From: Oscillospiraceae bacterium
GTDB lineage: Bacteria > Bacillota > Clostridia > Oscillospirales > SIG627
NCBI GenBank assembly: GCA_015063605.1
Contig: SVTV01000010.1
Span: forward strand, 1-64,000
DNA: 64,000 nucleotides
Direction of reading: 5' to 3'
The first letter of the stretch is position 1, and every line of letters begins with the position of its first letter. Both the position numbers and the translations under genes were made by a program. Positions 1 through 7,403 of the stretch are shown in pieces. Under the pieces are notes generated by a model that worked only from the letters and a program-made list of their open reading frames with translations, did not search any database and was not told where the DNA came from.

Positions 1-666
1 TGCAATTTCAGAAGCACTCATCGGCTTCTTGTGGCAAAGCCATACGATATGATTTGAGAACATTCTCGTGCATACGTTACGCGGATCTCCCCATGCAGGG
101 TTACCGGTTCCCCAAATAACGTAATCAATTTTATCAAGCGCCACGGGCTTATTATAAGTTTCTCCCATTTCTTCTACCTCATTTTTGATCTTTTGTCTTG
201 CTGAAAAGAGCCTTTGACGAACAGCTCCTTCACTTGTTCCTTGCGCTTTGGCTATCTGAGCCGTGGAAAGACCGTCTATGTAGAACATTATCATTACTTC
301 GCGGTATGCCTTTGTCAAAAAAGCAATTCTGCGATATACAGAAGTTAATAATTCTGCGGTATCATCGGAAGTATCTTCTTCAGCAACGCTGAGCAAAATT
401 TCTTCCGGATCGCCTTCATACATAGTTTCCGCGCGTTTTCTTCGATTATTTAAAAAATCGGCATAAACATTACGAGCCACTCTCCAAATAAACGGATATA
501 CGCTTTCAATCTCTCCGTCACTATGGGCAGCTTTAACGAGGGCATAGATTATATCCGAGCAAAGTTCCTCTGCCTCATAGCTGTCAGTTGTTCTTGCATA
601 ACAAAAGCCAAACAGCTTATCAAGCAAGTTGTCGTCAAAATATTTTAGCAAGTCTTGTTTTTTCAT
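1..666 (-). CDS. ECF-type sigma-70 family RNA polymerase sigma factor (3'-partial)
   Basis: The reading frame opens with ATG at 666 and leaves the window still open, so the C-terminus is missing. The first ~150 residues look like an ECF sigma factor: a sigma-2 region with EAEELCSDIIYAL and a -10-recognising stretch containing YPFIWRVARNVYADFLNNRR, then sigma-4 with AYREVMIMFYIDGLSTAQIAKAQG and EGAVRQRLFSAR, a clear helix-turn-helix. After sigma-4 the protein continues for at least 60 residues (GTGNPAWGDPRNV, then MSASEIA at the edge). That looks like the start of an extra C-terminal, possibly winged-helix, sensor domain, because canonical ECF factors end about here. It would redirect RNA polymerase to a small regulon. 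No anti-sigma gene is visible in the window. Family is confident; target genes are unknown. Confidence 0.85.
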   Translation of the reverse strand, partial: MKKQDLLKYFDDNLLDKLFGFCYARTTDSYEAEELCSDIIYALVKAAHSDGEIESVYPFIWRVARNVYADFLNNRRKRAETMYEGDPEEILLSVAEEDTSDDTAELLTSVYRRIAFLTKAYREVMIMFYIDGLSTAQIAKAQGTSEGAVRQRLFSARQKIKNEVEEMGETYNKPVALDKIDYVIWGTGNPAWGDPRNVCTRMFSNHIVWLCHKKPMSASEIA

Positions 667-776
667 CTGTTTCTCCAAGCGATTGATCAATGCTTTCAAT
701 TATATAGTCTGCGAGTTTTAGGAAATGTTAGGTAGAAATCAAATATCAGCAACAAAAAAGTATGCGTATCAGAAAA

Positions 777-806
777 AAATCAATCCACAGTCAAGCAGAT
801 TGATTT
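777..806 (-). terminator. Rho-independent terminator after the AraC regulator gene
   Basis: Nine-base inverted repeat AAATCAATC (777-785) / GATTGATTT (798-806). Read on the minus strand it is followed by a run of T (A-rich 772-777 on the plus strand). It sits just past the stop of the AraC-type gene. Confidence 0.6.
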
Positions 807-839
807 CGATCGGTTCAAATAATTTCAAAAGTGCACTCA

Positions 840-1805
840 TCACTCATTTTCAATGTGTGAATCCCTGTAGCTTTTCGGAGAGCATCCGAAGCGGCGTGAA
901 AATATCCTGTGAAAATAGCTTACATTCTCATATCCGATCAAAACGGATATATCGGAAACATTCATACCGGTACTCATAAGAAGAAATGCCGCCTGAGACA
1001 GTCTTTTTTCCTGCAGAAGATCCTTATACGTCTTTCCCGTTTTTTTCTTTATCATACGCGAAAGCGAATAGAAATCATAATGCAGAAGCTCCGCAACCTC
1101 GGTAAGTGTACCCGAAACATAGTTTTCTTCTATATATCTGTAAACCTCCATTACGGCAATATCCTCACGGCTTTCGTAAGCAAGCTTATCCGTATGGTTT
1201 ACAAGATTCAAAAGCAAAAGCCCCATCGTGTGCTGATTTATCCTCCGCTTATTCGGTGTATTGGAAATAAGCGTATGGAGAAGATTTTCCACAAGATTCT
1301 GAACGGGCAAGACATCCTTCACCTTGAAATGCAGATATGTATCGCTGTCCGAATCACCCGTAAGACAATTCAGTATGAATCTTCGTATCGGTGTTTCTTC
1401 TTCACCCAGCATTGCAAGTGCCGTATCGAAAAATTGAGGAAGTATTACAAAATTCACGGCGATATCATTAAGCCCCGCCTCAAGTATCTCCTGACGGGCA
1501 TTTCTGTTGAGGAAAAGGAGCTCTCCTTCATTGAGAACAACGACATTGCCGTTGACTATATGGGTGGTCGAGCCCATGCACATATATACCACCTCCACAT
1601 AATCGTGGGTGTGTGAAGGGAAATGAATAAACCTTGTATGGGGACGGATAGTGATGAGCTTTCCCATTTCAAGAAGCTTTTTGCTGTTCACCGTATTATC
1701 AGAGCGTTCCATGTAAAGACTTCTGTCGATAGTCTTTTTTCCGTCAAGTATTTCCTTCTCCTCCGAGGTTATCGGTAAAAGAACATCAAGTATCGCTTTG
1801 TCCGT
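840..1805 (-). CDS. AraC family transcriptional regulator with N-terminal cupin domain
   Basis: The C-terminal ~100 residues hold two helix-turn-helix units typical of AraC/XylS regulators (TLTEVAELLHYDFYSLSRMI and NVSDISVLIGYENVSYFHRIF, ending FGCSPKSYR). The N-terminal half is a cupin-like effector domain (FPSHTHDYVEVVYM, then VVLNEGELLFLN). The first ATG is at 1712, but the frame continues upstream to a stop at 1824-1826 and encodes a plausible helix resembling the family's N-terminus (LLPITSEEKEILDG, then IDRSLYM joined to the ATG). No ATG, GTG or TTG lies in that extension. The best-placed codon is ACG at 1803-1805, six bases after a strong AGGGGAG. I therefore set the start there; use of an ACG start, or a mutated or mis-sequenced ATG, is inference. 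Probably controls a carbohydrate or efflux gene not identifiable here. Confidence 0.8.
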   Translation of the reverse strand, partial: TDKAILDVLLPITSEEKEILDGKKTIDRSLYMERSDNTVNSKKLLEMGKLITIRPHTRFIHFPSHTHDYVEVVYMCMGSTTHIVNGNVVVLNEGELLFLNRNARQEILEAGLNDIAVNFVILPQFFDTALAMLGEEETPIRRFILNCLTGDSDSDTYLHFKVKDVLPVQNLVENLLHTLISNTPNKRRINQHTMGLLLLNLVNHTDKLAYESREDIAVMEVYRYIEENYVSGTLTEVAELLHYDFYSLSRMIKKKTGKTYKDLLQEKRLSQAAFLLMSTGMNVSDISVLIGYENVSYFHRIFSRRFGCSPKSYRDSHIENE

Positions 1806-1927
1806 AAAGATCTCCCCTTTCCTTCATGTTTTTTTGTGCGGTCTCTATAGTATACGCTATTTTTCCTTATAAATCAAGCTTTTTTTGCAAATTTTGTTTC
1901 GTTTGTTATCCTCCTCGGCTATCTTGT

Positions 1928-2443
1928 TTATTTCAAGCCGCATTCTTTATACAGCTCTTCGATGCACGGTGATTTATACTGTATGTACCCATCTATATCA
2001 TTTGGAAACAATTCAGCGGCTTTTTCTTTTATCAAGCTATATTTTCTAACCGCTTCGGGATTGCTTCGAAGAAAATTTCTGAATGTAATATGACGGTGCA
2101 ATTCTTCCGAGCATTTCGGACATACATACAAGTGATGCATTTGCAGATGCTCTTTGTCCGAATACTTAAATGCCTCCCTGTCCTTAATACCAAGGTCGCC
2201 CTCGTGGATATAGCCGATTTCTTTCAAGCCTTCAACCACCGCAGCAAACACAGAGTGATCCTTAATGATCACATCAATATCAATGCAAGGCTTTGCAGAC
2301 ATTCCTTCGACAGAGGTACTTCCGACGTGTTCAATTCCGATGATCAAATCGCCAACTGCTTCTTCGATCTCACCTTTAATTCTTTCAAAAGCCGATCGCC
2401 ATGCCGAATCGTACGGCAATACAACGACCTTTCTTGTTTTCAT
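1928..2443 (-). CDS. GrpB family (UPF0157) nucleotidyltransferase-fold protein
   Basis: About 171 residues, the usual GrpB/UPF0157 length. Family hallmarks: the N-terminal VVLPYDSAWRSAFERIK block, the central IEHVGSTSVEGMSAKPCIDIDVII block (GS plus acidic residues as in the nucleotidyltransferase fold) and HHLYVCPKCSEELHRHITFRNFLR. The start chosen is the ATG at 2443, preceded by AGGTGA at a good distance; the longer open frame to 2494 lacks such a site. The biochemical role of the family is not well established; a nucleotidyl-transfer activity is suggested only by fold. It stands alone, downstream of the ECF S-component gene on the same strand but separated by a terminator-like hairpin. Confidence 0.88.
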   Translation of the reverse strand: MKTRKVVVLPYDSAWRSAFERIKGEIEEAVGDLIIGIEHVGSTSVEGMSAKPCIDIDVIIKDHSVFAAVVEGLKEIGYIHEGDLGIKDREAFKYSDKEHLQMHHLYVCPKCSEELHRHITFRNFLRSNPEAVRKYSLIKEKAAELFPNDIDGYIQYKSPCIEELYKECGLK

Positions 2444-2495
2444 ATAATTCACCTGTAAATTCATATTTGCTTTTGTTAAACCATTATAACACAAA

Positions 2496-2523
2496 TCGGC
2501 AGAGGAAGCAATCCCTCTGCCGA
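2496..2523 (-). terminator. Hairpin, probable terminator of the ECF S-component gene
   Basis: Perfect 10 bp stem TCGGCAGAGG (2496-2505) / CCTCTGCCGA (2514-2523) with an 8-base loop, between the S-component stop and the GrpB gene. The U-tract on the minus strand is poor (TTTGTGTT), so termination may be incomplete. Confidence 0.5.
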
Positions 2524-2580
2524 AAATTCAATGCTTGAAAATTATCCGCTGAAAACAACAATGATCCATCCGTTGTTTCG

Positions 2581-3078
2581 CTATATTTTTTTCTTTATAT
2601 TCATTTTATCCAGAGCTTTTCCGAGAACCAAATATATGACTGCGCTTCCCACAGCCTGAACCACATTCATAAGACCAGAATAAGCGGCTGTCATAATATT
2701 TGCGGCAAGTATTGCATCGGGGATAAGATAGCCGAAATACGTTACGGGTACACATATAAGCGTTCCGATAAGATTCCTTTTATTCACAATGCTTTCTTCT
2801 TTGCTTGAAAACATCAAAGCAAGGCAGAACTTCACGGCAAAGGTAAAAGGAATGTAAAAGGTATATCCCGTGGCAAGGTCTGCCAGGGCGCCTCCTATAC
2901 CTGCGGCTATCGAGGCATAGGGAAAAGGTAAAAAAGATGATGCTATATAAATAAATGCATCACCGGGATGGACATATCCCAAAGCTCCCAGTGGGATTCT
3001 GGGCAGATATGCCGTAGCTACAAAGATGACCGCCGCAAATAAAGCGGAAAAGGTCATATTTTTCATTTTTGATCTCAT
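2581..3078 (-). CDS. ECF transporter S component (substrate-binding membrane subunit)
   Basis: A 165-residue, very hydrophobic protein with about five to six membrane segments. It resembles the ECF-transporter S-component superfamily: N-terminal MTFSALFAAVIFVATAYL, a loop with GALGYVHPGDAFIYIASSFL, a glycine/alanine-rich AAGIGGALADLATGY helix, and FAVKFCLALMF. S components bind a vitamin and work with a shared EcfA1A2T module, which is not encoded here. The gene is divergent from a MocR/PdxR-like regulator across 188 bp. In Firmicutes PdxR regulators commonly sit beside pyridoxine S components (PdxU/PdxU2), so a vitamin B6 substrate is a reasonable inference, not demonstrated by the sequence. 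Confidence 0.8.
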   Translation of the reverse strand: MRSKMKNMTFSALFAAVIFVATAYLPRIPLGALGYVHPGDAFIYIASSFLPFPYASIAAGIGGALADLATGYTFYIPFTFAVKFCLALMFSSKEESIVNKRNLIGTLICVPVTYFGYLIPDAILAANIMTAAYSGLMNVVQAVGSAVIYLVLGKALDKMNIKKKI

Positions 3079-3199
3079 GTTACACTTTCTTTCGTTACTT
3101 AATTTTTATAAGCGGTTCTTCTTGAAGTGTCGATCTGTAAAGACATATAGCCGCCGATCATTTTCAAAAAAACGTTTAATGAAGCTCTTGAAAAATCTG

Positions 3200-3250
3200 T
3201 GCTTATATTATATAATATATCTGGATATATGTATATAATCAAAAAAGGAG
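3200..3250 (+). promoter_or_regulatory. Divergent regulatory region with A/T dyad and ribosome binding site of the MocR-like gene
   Basis: Between the divergent S-component and MocR-like genes lies an A/T-rich dyad ATATATC-tg-GATATAT (about 3215-3231), overlapping a TATAAT at 3234-3239. An AAAGGAG follows at 3244-3250, unusually far (16 bases) from the only in-frame ATG (3267). The dyad is a candidate operator for the regulator; the promoter -35 is weak. Confidence 0.35.
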
Positions 3251-3266
3251 TTTTTTATAACACCAG

Positions 3267-4364
3267 ATGAAGTATACGATCGAAAAAAACGGCGAAGAGC
3301 CGATATACATCAGGCTTTACAAAGAGATCAAGTCCGACATAATAAACGGGGTATATCCATATAAAAGCAAGCTCCCTTCAAAAAGGCTTACTGCCGAAGA
3401 GCTGGGAATAAGCATCGTTTCGGTAGAGCACGCATATGAGCTTTTGTGCGACGAGGGATATGCCGAATCAAGGGAAAGAAGCGGTTATTATGTCATCTAT
3501 AATACAGAAGAATTTTTTACAGGTAAAAGAGAAAACACCTTCGGCAGTTCATTGACGGAAAATGCATCTACGGTTGAAAGCATCCACATAGACCTCCCCT
3601 TCTCATCATTTGCAAAGACAATGCGCCGCGTATTAAGTGAAAAGGGAGAAAAGATCCTTATAAAATCACCAAACAAGGGATGCTTTGAATTACAGAAAGC
3701 GGTATCAGATTATTTGAAAAGGTTCAGAGGCATAAACGTTTCCCCCGAAAGAATAATAATAGGCTCCGGTGCCGAATACCTTTACGGCTTTGCTCTTCGT
3801 ATTCTCGGAAGTGAAAGAACATACGGTCTCGAATATCCCTCATACGAAAAAATACAGCAGATATATGAGGCAAACGGTGTGAAATATGATCTTCTTTCGC
3901 TTACCTCCGAGGGGATAGATTCAGCGGAGCTCAGACGTACGGAGGCTACCGTTCTGCATATTACGCCTTACAGAAGCTTCCCCAGCGGTGTAACGGCTTC
4001 GGCTTCAAAGCGTCACGAATATATTCGTTGGGCAAAGGAACGCCAAGGTTACATCATTGAGGATGACTTTGATTCGGAGTTTACCGTTTCATCAAAGCCC
4101 GAGGAAACAGTCTTCGCCATAGAAAAAAATGAAAATGTGATCTATATGAACACATTTTCACGCACTATAGCTCCTTCGATCAGAGCCGGTTATATGATAC
4201 TGCCCGAGCATTTATACGGCGAGTATGAAAAAAAAGCGGGCTTTTACTCGTGCACCGTTCCCACCTTTGAGCAATATGTCCTTGCGGAATTTATTGCCAA
4301 CGGAGATTTTGAACGCCATATCAACAAGGTACGGCGTATGAAACGCCTTTCAAAGCCCTTATAA
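3267..4364 (+). pseudogene. Truncated MocR/PdxR-like GntR-aminotransferase regulator lacking the PLP lysine
   Basis: The N-terminal ~70 residues are a GntR winged helix (YIRLYKEIKSDIINGVYPYKSKLPSKRLTAEELGIS, then HAYELLCDEGY). The rest is a fold-type I aminotransferase-like domain: GCFELQKAVSDYLKRFRGI, IIIGSGAEYLYGFA, LEYPSYEKI, EDDFDSEF. In active homologues the PLP-binding lysine lies in a Phe-Ser-Lys-Thr motif; here it reads NTFSRTIAPSIRAGYMILP, with Arg299 at that position. The protein stops after 365 residues at RRMKRLSKPL, where MocR proteins normally run about 80-100 residues further. The next gene's stop is only 4 bp away on the other strand, as if a deletion had joined them. It could be a decaying regulator or a PLP-independent DNA-binding form. 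Domain assignment is firm; loss of function is inference. Confidence 0.75.
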
Positions 4365-4368
4365 GAAT

Positions 4369-4608
4369 TTATTTCTTTCCAAAAAGTCCGCCGAGCTTAC
4401 CCATAACTCCGCTTATCTTTTCACTTGCATCTTCGATATCTATCTTAGCCTTGATTCCATCAACGAGCTTTTCTATCTGATCGTCGGGAAGATCTATTCC
4501 GAGAAGTCCTTCAACCGTCTTGATAGGATCGCTCTTGAATTTTGCAAGAATATCCTTATCCTCTGTTATTTTCTTGTAAAGCTCTTCTATCTTAGCCTTT
4601 ATATCCAT
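4369..4608 (-). CDS. Conserved small acidic/amphipathic protein, Nif11-leader-like N-terminus
   Basis: About 79 residues from ATG 4608 (GGTGA five bases upstream); a TTG at 4629 with AGGAAAGGAAG upstream is an equally possible start giving 86 residues. Sequence features: two amphipathic helices (IEELYKKITEDKDILAKFKSDPIKTVEGLLG), a GIDLPDDQIEKLVDGIKAKI block and a glycine-rich, basic tail (GKLGGLFGKK). The DILAKFKSDP-x-LLG-x-LPDDQ layout recalls Nif11/NHLP-type leader peptides, but there is no modification enzyme or core peptide nearby, so a stand-alone conserved small protein of unknown function is more likely. Converges tightly with the truncated MocR-like gene. Confidence 0.65.
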   Translation of the reverse strand: MDIKAKIEELYKKITEDKDILAKFKSDPIKTVEGLLGIDLPDDQIEKLVDGIKAKIDIEDASEKISGVMGKLGGLFGKK

Positions 4609-4803
4609 TTTATTCACCGATGCTTTCAACCGAAAGCTTCCTTTCCTAAATCATTATTGTTGCATCCAAGGTTCAAAAACCGTTTACAAACTATCGAGCC
4701 CGCCATGCAACTACTTTAAAGTATATAACCGAAGAAATAATTTACAGCGTAAAAACGGTGGCGCTTACGTGAATTTTTTCAAAAAACAAATACATGAACT
4801 ATC

Positions 4804-5619
4804 TTATTCTATGTTACCTGTTGTTCTCTCGATCCAATCGAGTACCTCTCCGGAATACCATTTTTCGGGATTGTTCAAAAGCTCCGCAAGGGTAGTATCA
4901 ACAGCTTCCTTTGCTTTAACGGCAATAATTTCGGCTTTTCCGCAGGTAGTTTTCCGCACCATACCCTTTGCTTCAAGGACAGCTTGCATATCCTTACTTG
5001 AATAAAAGGGCCAGAAGCCGTCGGGGAACGAATCAAAGGTCATAAGCTCTTTTTTCAAAGAAGCCTTTTTCTCTTCATCTGCTATTTTTCCGAGAAGTAT
5101 CTCAACAAATTCACCCTCTATAAGATGCTTCAACGTAAAATACGTCATATCTACGCCCAAAAACGCCACATATCCGTCGCTTTTCCAAAGCTTGTACCAT
5201 GGAGAAGAATCCGCAAAGGCATATTCACCGAAGGGGCAGGGTCTTGGGCCGTGTGAAGCATGACCTTCGGTATAGTACTCCGCTTCTTTTCCCCATGCGG
5301 CTACGGAGTGGGTTGCATGATCGCTCCTTATCACGTCGGGAAGCTTTCTGAAATACTCCGTAAGATATCCCACGTCGCTCTTTTTGTCAAGGTGCCACGT
5401 TTTGTAGGAATTACGGAAATCCTCCTGGCAAAGGGTCGGAACGATAAGTGTTCCCTTTGAGGTGAGAACATCACGTATTCCGTCTATAACGGTCAGGGCG
5501 CTGTTTTCAAGCTTCCCAAAGCTTCTGAGAGATGTGTGTATGAGAAGTGTATCGCCTTTTCCGATTCCCAAAGCACAAAAAGCATCGGATACGTCTTTTC
5601 TTAAAACGACATTTTCCAT
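4804..5619 (-). CDS. AAC(3)-family N-acetyltransferase
   Basis: 271 residues from ATG 5619, one base after the stop of the upstream amidohydrolase gene; an in-frame ATG at 5652 would overlap that gene by 32 bp. Matches the Antibiotic_NAT/AAC(3) family: LLIHTSLRSFGKLE near the N-terminus, GTLIVPTL, the conserved SDHATHSVAAWG with the catalytic-region histidine, HGPRPCPFGE, SPWYKLWKSDGYVAFLGVD and LKHLIEG. Family members acetylate the 3-amino group of aminoglycosides using acetyl-CoA, but many environmental members are not resistance enzymes. The pairing with an amidohydrolase suggests a role in processing an amino-sugar or amide metabolite rather than drug resistance; substrate is unknown. Confidence 0.88.
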   Translation of the reverse strand: MENVVLRKDVSDAFCALGIGKGDTLLIHTSLRSFGKLENSALTVIDGIRDVLTSKGTLIVPTLCQEDFRNSYKTWHLDKKSDVGYLTEYFRKLPDVIRSDHATHSVAAWGKEAEYYTEGHASHGPRPCPFGEYAFADSSPWYKLWKSDGYVAFLGVDMTYFTLKHLIEGEFVEILLGKIADEEKKASLKKELMTFDSFPDGFWPFYSSKDMQAVLEAKGMVRKTTCGKAEIIAVKAKEAVDTTLAELLNNPEKWYSGEVLDWIERTTGNIE

Positions 5620-5620
5620 A

Positions 5621-6511
5621 TTACAATCCGAGAAGCTTTTCCGCATTTTCATAAGCTATCTTACGAAATACGGTCTCGCTTATCTTTCCTCTTTCTCTCC
5701 ATGATAATAAAAGATCGCCGATCATTACGGGAGTATTTTCTGAGCAGATATCTGTACCGAAATACAGTCTGTCGGCAAATTCACTCATAAACCTTGCACC
5801 GTAATTCTCATCTCTTGCGAAAGCGTTATATGCGGTGCCGTCGGAAAGGTCGCCGCAGAGATTCGGATACTTTCTGAAAAGCTTAGGTACTGCACCCTCC
5901 GCATCAATTGGTCCTGTGGGAAGATGAACATGTTGTACACCGAATCTGTCCATATATACGCCTCTGCGGGCTACTGTTTCGAGAACTCCGATCTCACTCC
6001 AGAAAACGGGTCCGTGACCGAATATCAAAAGATTCGGATACTGCTGTAACGTATACTCAAGCTGAGGAAGCCCCGCATCGTCATACAAGCCGAAATCACC
6101 CTCTGTCTGTGATGAGCCGTCAAATACTATGGGGAGTCCCGCCTTTTCCGCACATGCAAAAAGATTCTGCACCATGGGATCGAGAAGAGGCATATGAGGC
6201 ATGACCTCACCGATCCCCTTGCATCCCAGACCCTTGTAATATTCAAGAAGTCCCGTCAAGGGAGCGTACGGCGAATTTGTAATCGCTCTCGGGTCAACGT
6301 TGCAATAAGGGATAAGTCTGTCCGAATGCTCTTGACACATTTCAACAACATCCTCGACAGCCTGAGGCAAATAGATCTCGGGGCTGACAACGGGAAGTAT
6401 TACGCCCATATCTATCTTCAAGGCATCATATTGCTCAAGAAGACGTTTCGGCGTGCAGAACATAAAATAGGGCTTGATCCTGTAGGCGTGAGCGTGAATA
6501 TCAATAAACAT
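5621..6511 (-). CDS. Amidohydrolase-2 family metal-dependent hydrolase (TIM barrel)
   Basis: 296 residues starting at ATG 6511, seven bases after AAAGGAG. Metal-site features of the amidohydrolase superfamily are visible: IDIHAHAY at residues 3-10, GIGEVMPH near residue 100, LLIFGHGPVFW (barrel histidine), and RLYFGTDICSEN (catalytic aspartate). These enzymes hydrolyse or decarboxylate small aromatic or amide substrates in the cytoplasm; specificity cannot be told from sequence. It forms a two-gene unit with the downstream AAC(3)-like acetyltransferase (1 bp apart), implying sequential action on a common compound. Confidence 0.88.
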   Translation of the reverse strand: MFIDIHAHAYRIKPYFMFCTPKRLLEQYDALKIDMGVILPVVSPEIYLPQAVEDVVEMCQEHSDRLIPYCNVDPRAITNSPYAPLTGLLEYYKGLGCKGIGEVMPHMPLLDPMVQNLFACAEKAGLPIVFDGSSQTEGDFGLYDDAGLPQLEYTLQQYPNLLIFGHGPVFWSEIGVLETVARRGVYMDRFGVQHVHLPTGPIDAEGAVPKLFRKYPNLCGDLSDGTAYNAFARDENYGARFMSEFADRLYFGTDICSENTPVMIGDLLLSWRERGKISETVFRKIAYENAEKLLGL

Positions 6512-6554
6512 AGCATACTCCTTTTATTTTTAAAATTTATTATATTATTATAAT

Positions 6555-7400
6555 TTATTTCTTGTTGAACCGTTGTGCATATCCGCAACGTTTGCAAAGC
6601 TCTTCGGAAGCCTTTCTTACCGAAAAACCGTTAAACATGTCAACTGCACGTGCAGATGATAATATCTCATCGGCAGATGATTCGTATATATTACCGAGAG
6701 GTATATTTCCTTCGCTGTCAAGGCAGCATGGAACGACAGTGCCGTCAACGAGAATGCCGAAATGATCCTTCAAGCCGTAGCAAAAAACATCGCTTCCGTA
6801 TTCTTTTGCATTCATATCGGGCCATTCGAATCTTTCTCCGTATTCAAGGTGAAGCTTGTCACGGATCCTGACACCTCTTCTGCCCTCGTGCCACTCATTA
6901 TCTTTCCCCTTGGGAAATCTTTTTTCCAGAAGCTCCAGAGTGCTTATATTCCGCCCATTGTCATATCCCTTGTTCCAAAGGCGGAGTACCGTAAGCACTC
7001 CTTTTTTTGAAGCCTTATCGGCAAAATCGAAGCAATCGGAAAGATATCTTTCGTATTCCTCCTTTTCTCCGTCCTCAAAGCTGTGTACGGAAATACTGAC
7101 CTTGTAAACGCCCTTTTCAATAAGGGCATCTCCTTTTTCTGCGAGAAGGCTTCCGTTGGTGGTGACAGCAGATCTGAAGCCCATGGAAGAGGCGTATTCT
7201 ATAAAATCGGGAAGAAGCGGATGCGTAAGGGGCTCTCCCATAAGATGATAGTAGAGATATTCCGTTTTCCCCTTAAGCTTACCGCATACTGTTTTGAATT
7301 CATCAAAGCTCATCCTTCTTTTTTTCCTTTTCGTTTTATGGCAGAAGGTACAGCTTTTATTACAGATATTCGTTATTTCAATATAGACCTTTGAATACAT
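6555..7400 (-). CDS. Radical SAM protein with SPASM-like C-terminal cysteine cluster
   Basis: 281 residues. The radical SAM motif is C13-x3-C17-x2-C20 in ICNKSCTFCHKTKR, followed by EPLTHP and AVTTNGSLL, the usual SAM-binding strands. The C-terminal part has FCYGLKDHFGILVDGTVVPCCLDSEGN and ELCKRCGYAQRF, a reduced SPASM-type auxiliary cluster region. This layout occurs in peptide-modifying and other radical SAM enzymes that reduce SAM and abstract hydrogen. No precursor peptide is recognisable next to it. ATG 7400 has AGGTG four bases upstream and follows the stop of the YwaF-like membrane gene by 3 bp, so the two are co-transcribed. Substrate unknown. Confidence 0.88.
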   Translation of the reverse strand: MYSKVYIEITNICNKSCTFCHKTKRKKRRMSFDEFKTVCGKLKGKTEYLYYHLMGEPLTHPLLPDFIEYASSMGFRSAVTTNGSLLAEKGDALIEKGVYKVSISVHSFEDGEKEEYERYLSDCFDFADKASKKGVLTVLRLWNKGYDNGRNISTLELLEKRFPKGKDNEWHEGRRGVRIRDKLHLEYGERFEWPDMNAKEYGSDVFCYGLKDHFGILVDGTVVPCCLDSEGNIPLGNIYESSADEILSSARAVDMFNGFSVRKASEELCKRCGYAQRFNKK

Positions 7401-7403
7401 TTT

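Noticed and set aside
909..1616. 235-codon plus-strand frame opposite the AraC gene
   Set aside because: It is antisense to a well-supported regulator gene, lacks a ribosome site and has no recognisable domain.
3079..3266. Riboswitch upstream of the ECF S-component gene
   Set aside because: No conserved thiamin, riboflavin, cobalamin or preQ1 motif seen; only an A/T dyad and a promoter.
4804..5619. Aminoglycoside resistance gene
   Set aside because: The family match is clear but AAC(3)-like proteins in such genomes often have other substrates, and its operon partner is an amidohydrolase, so resistance is not supported.
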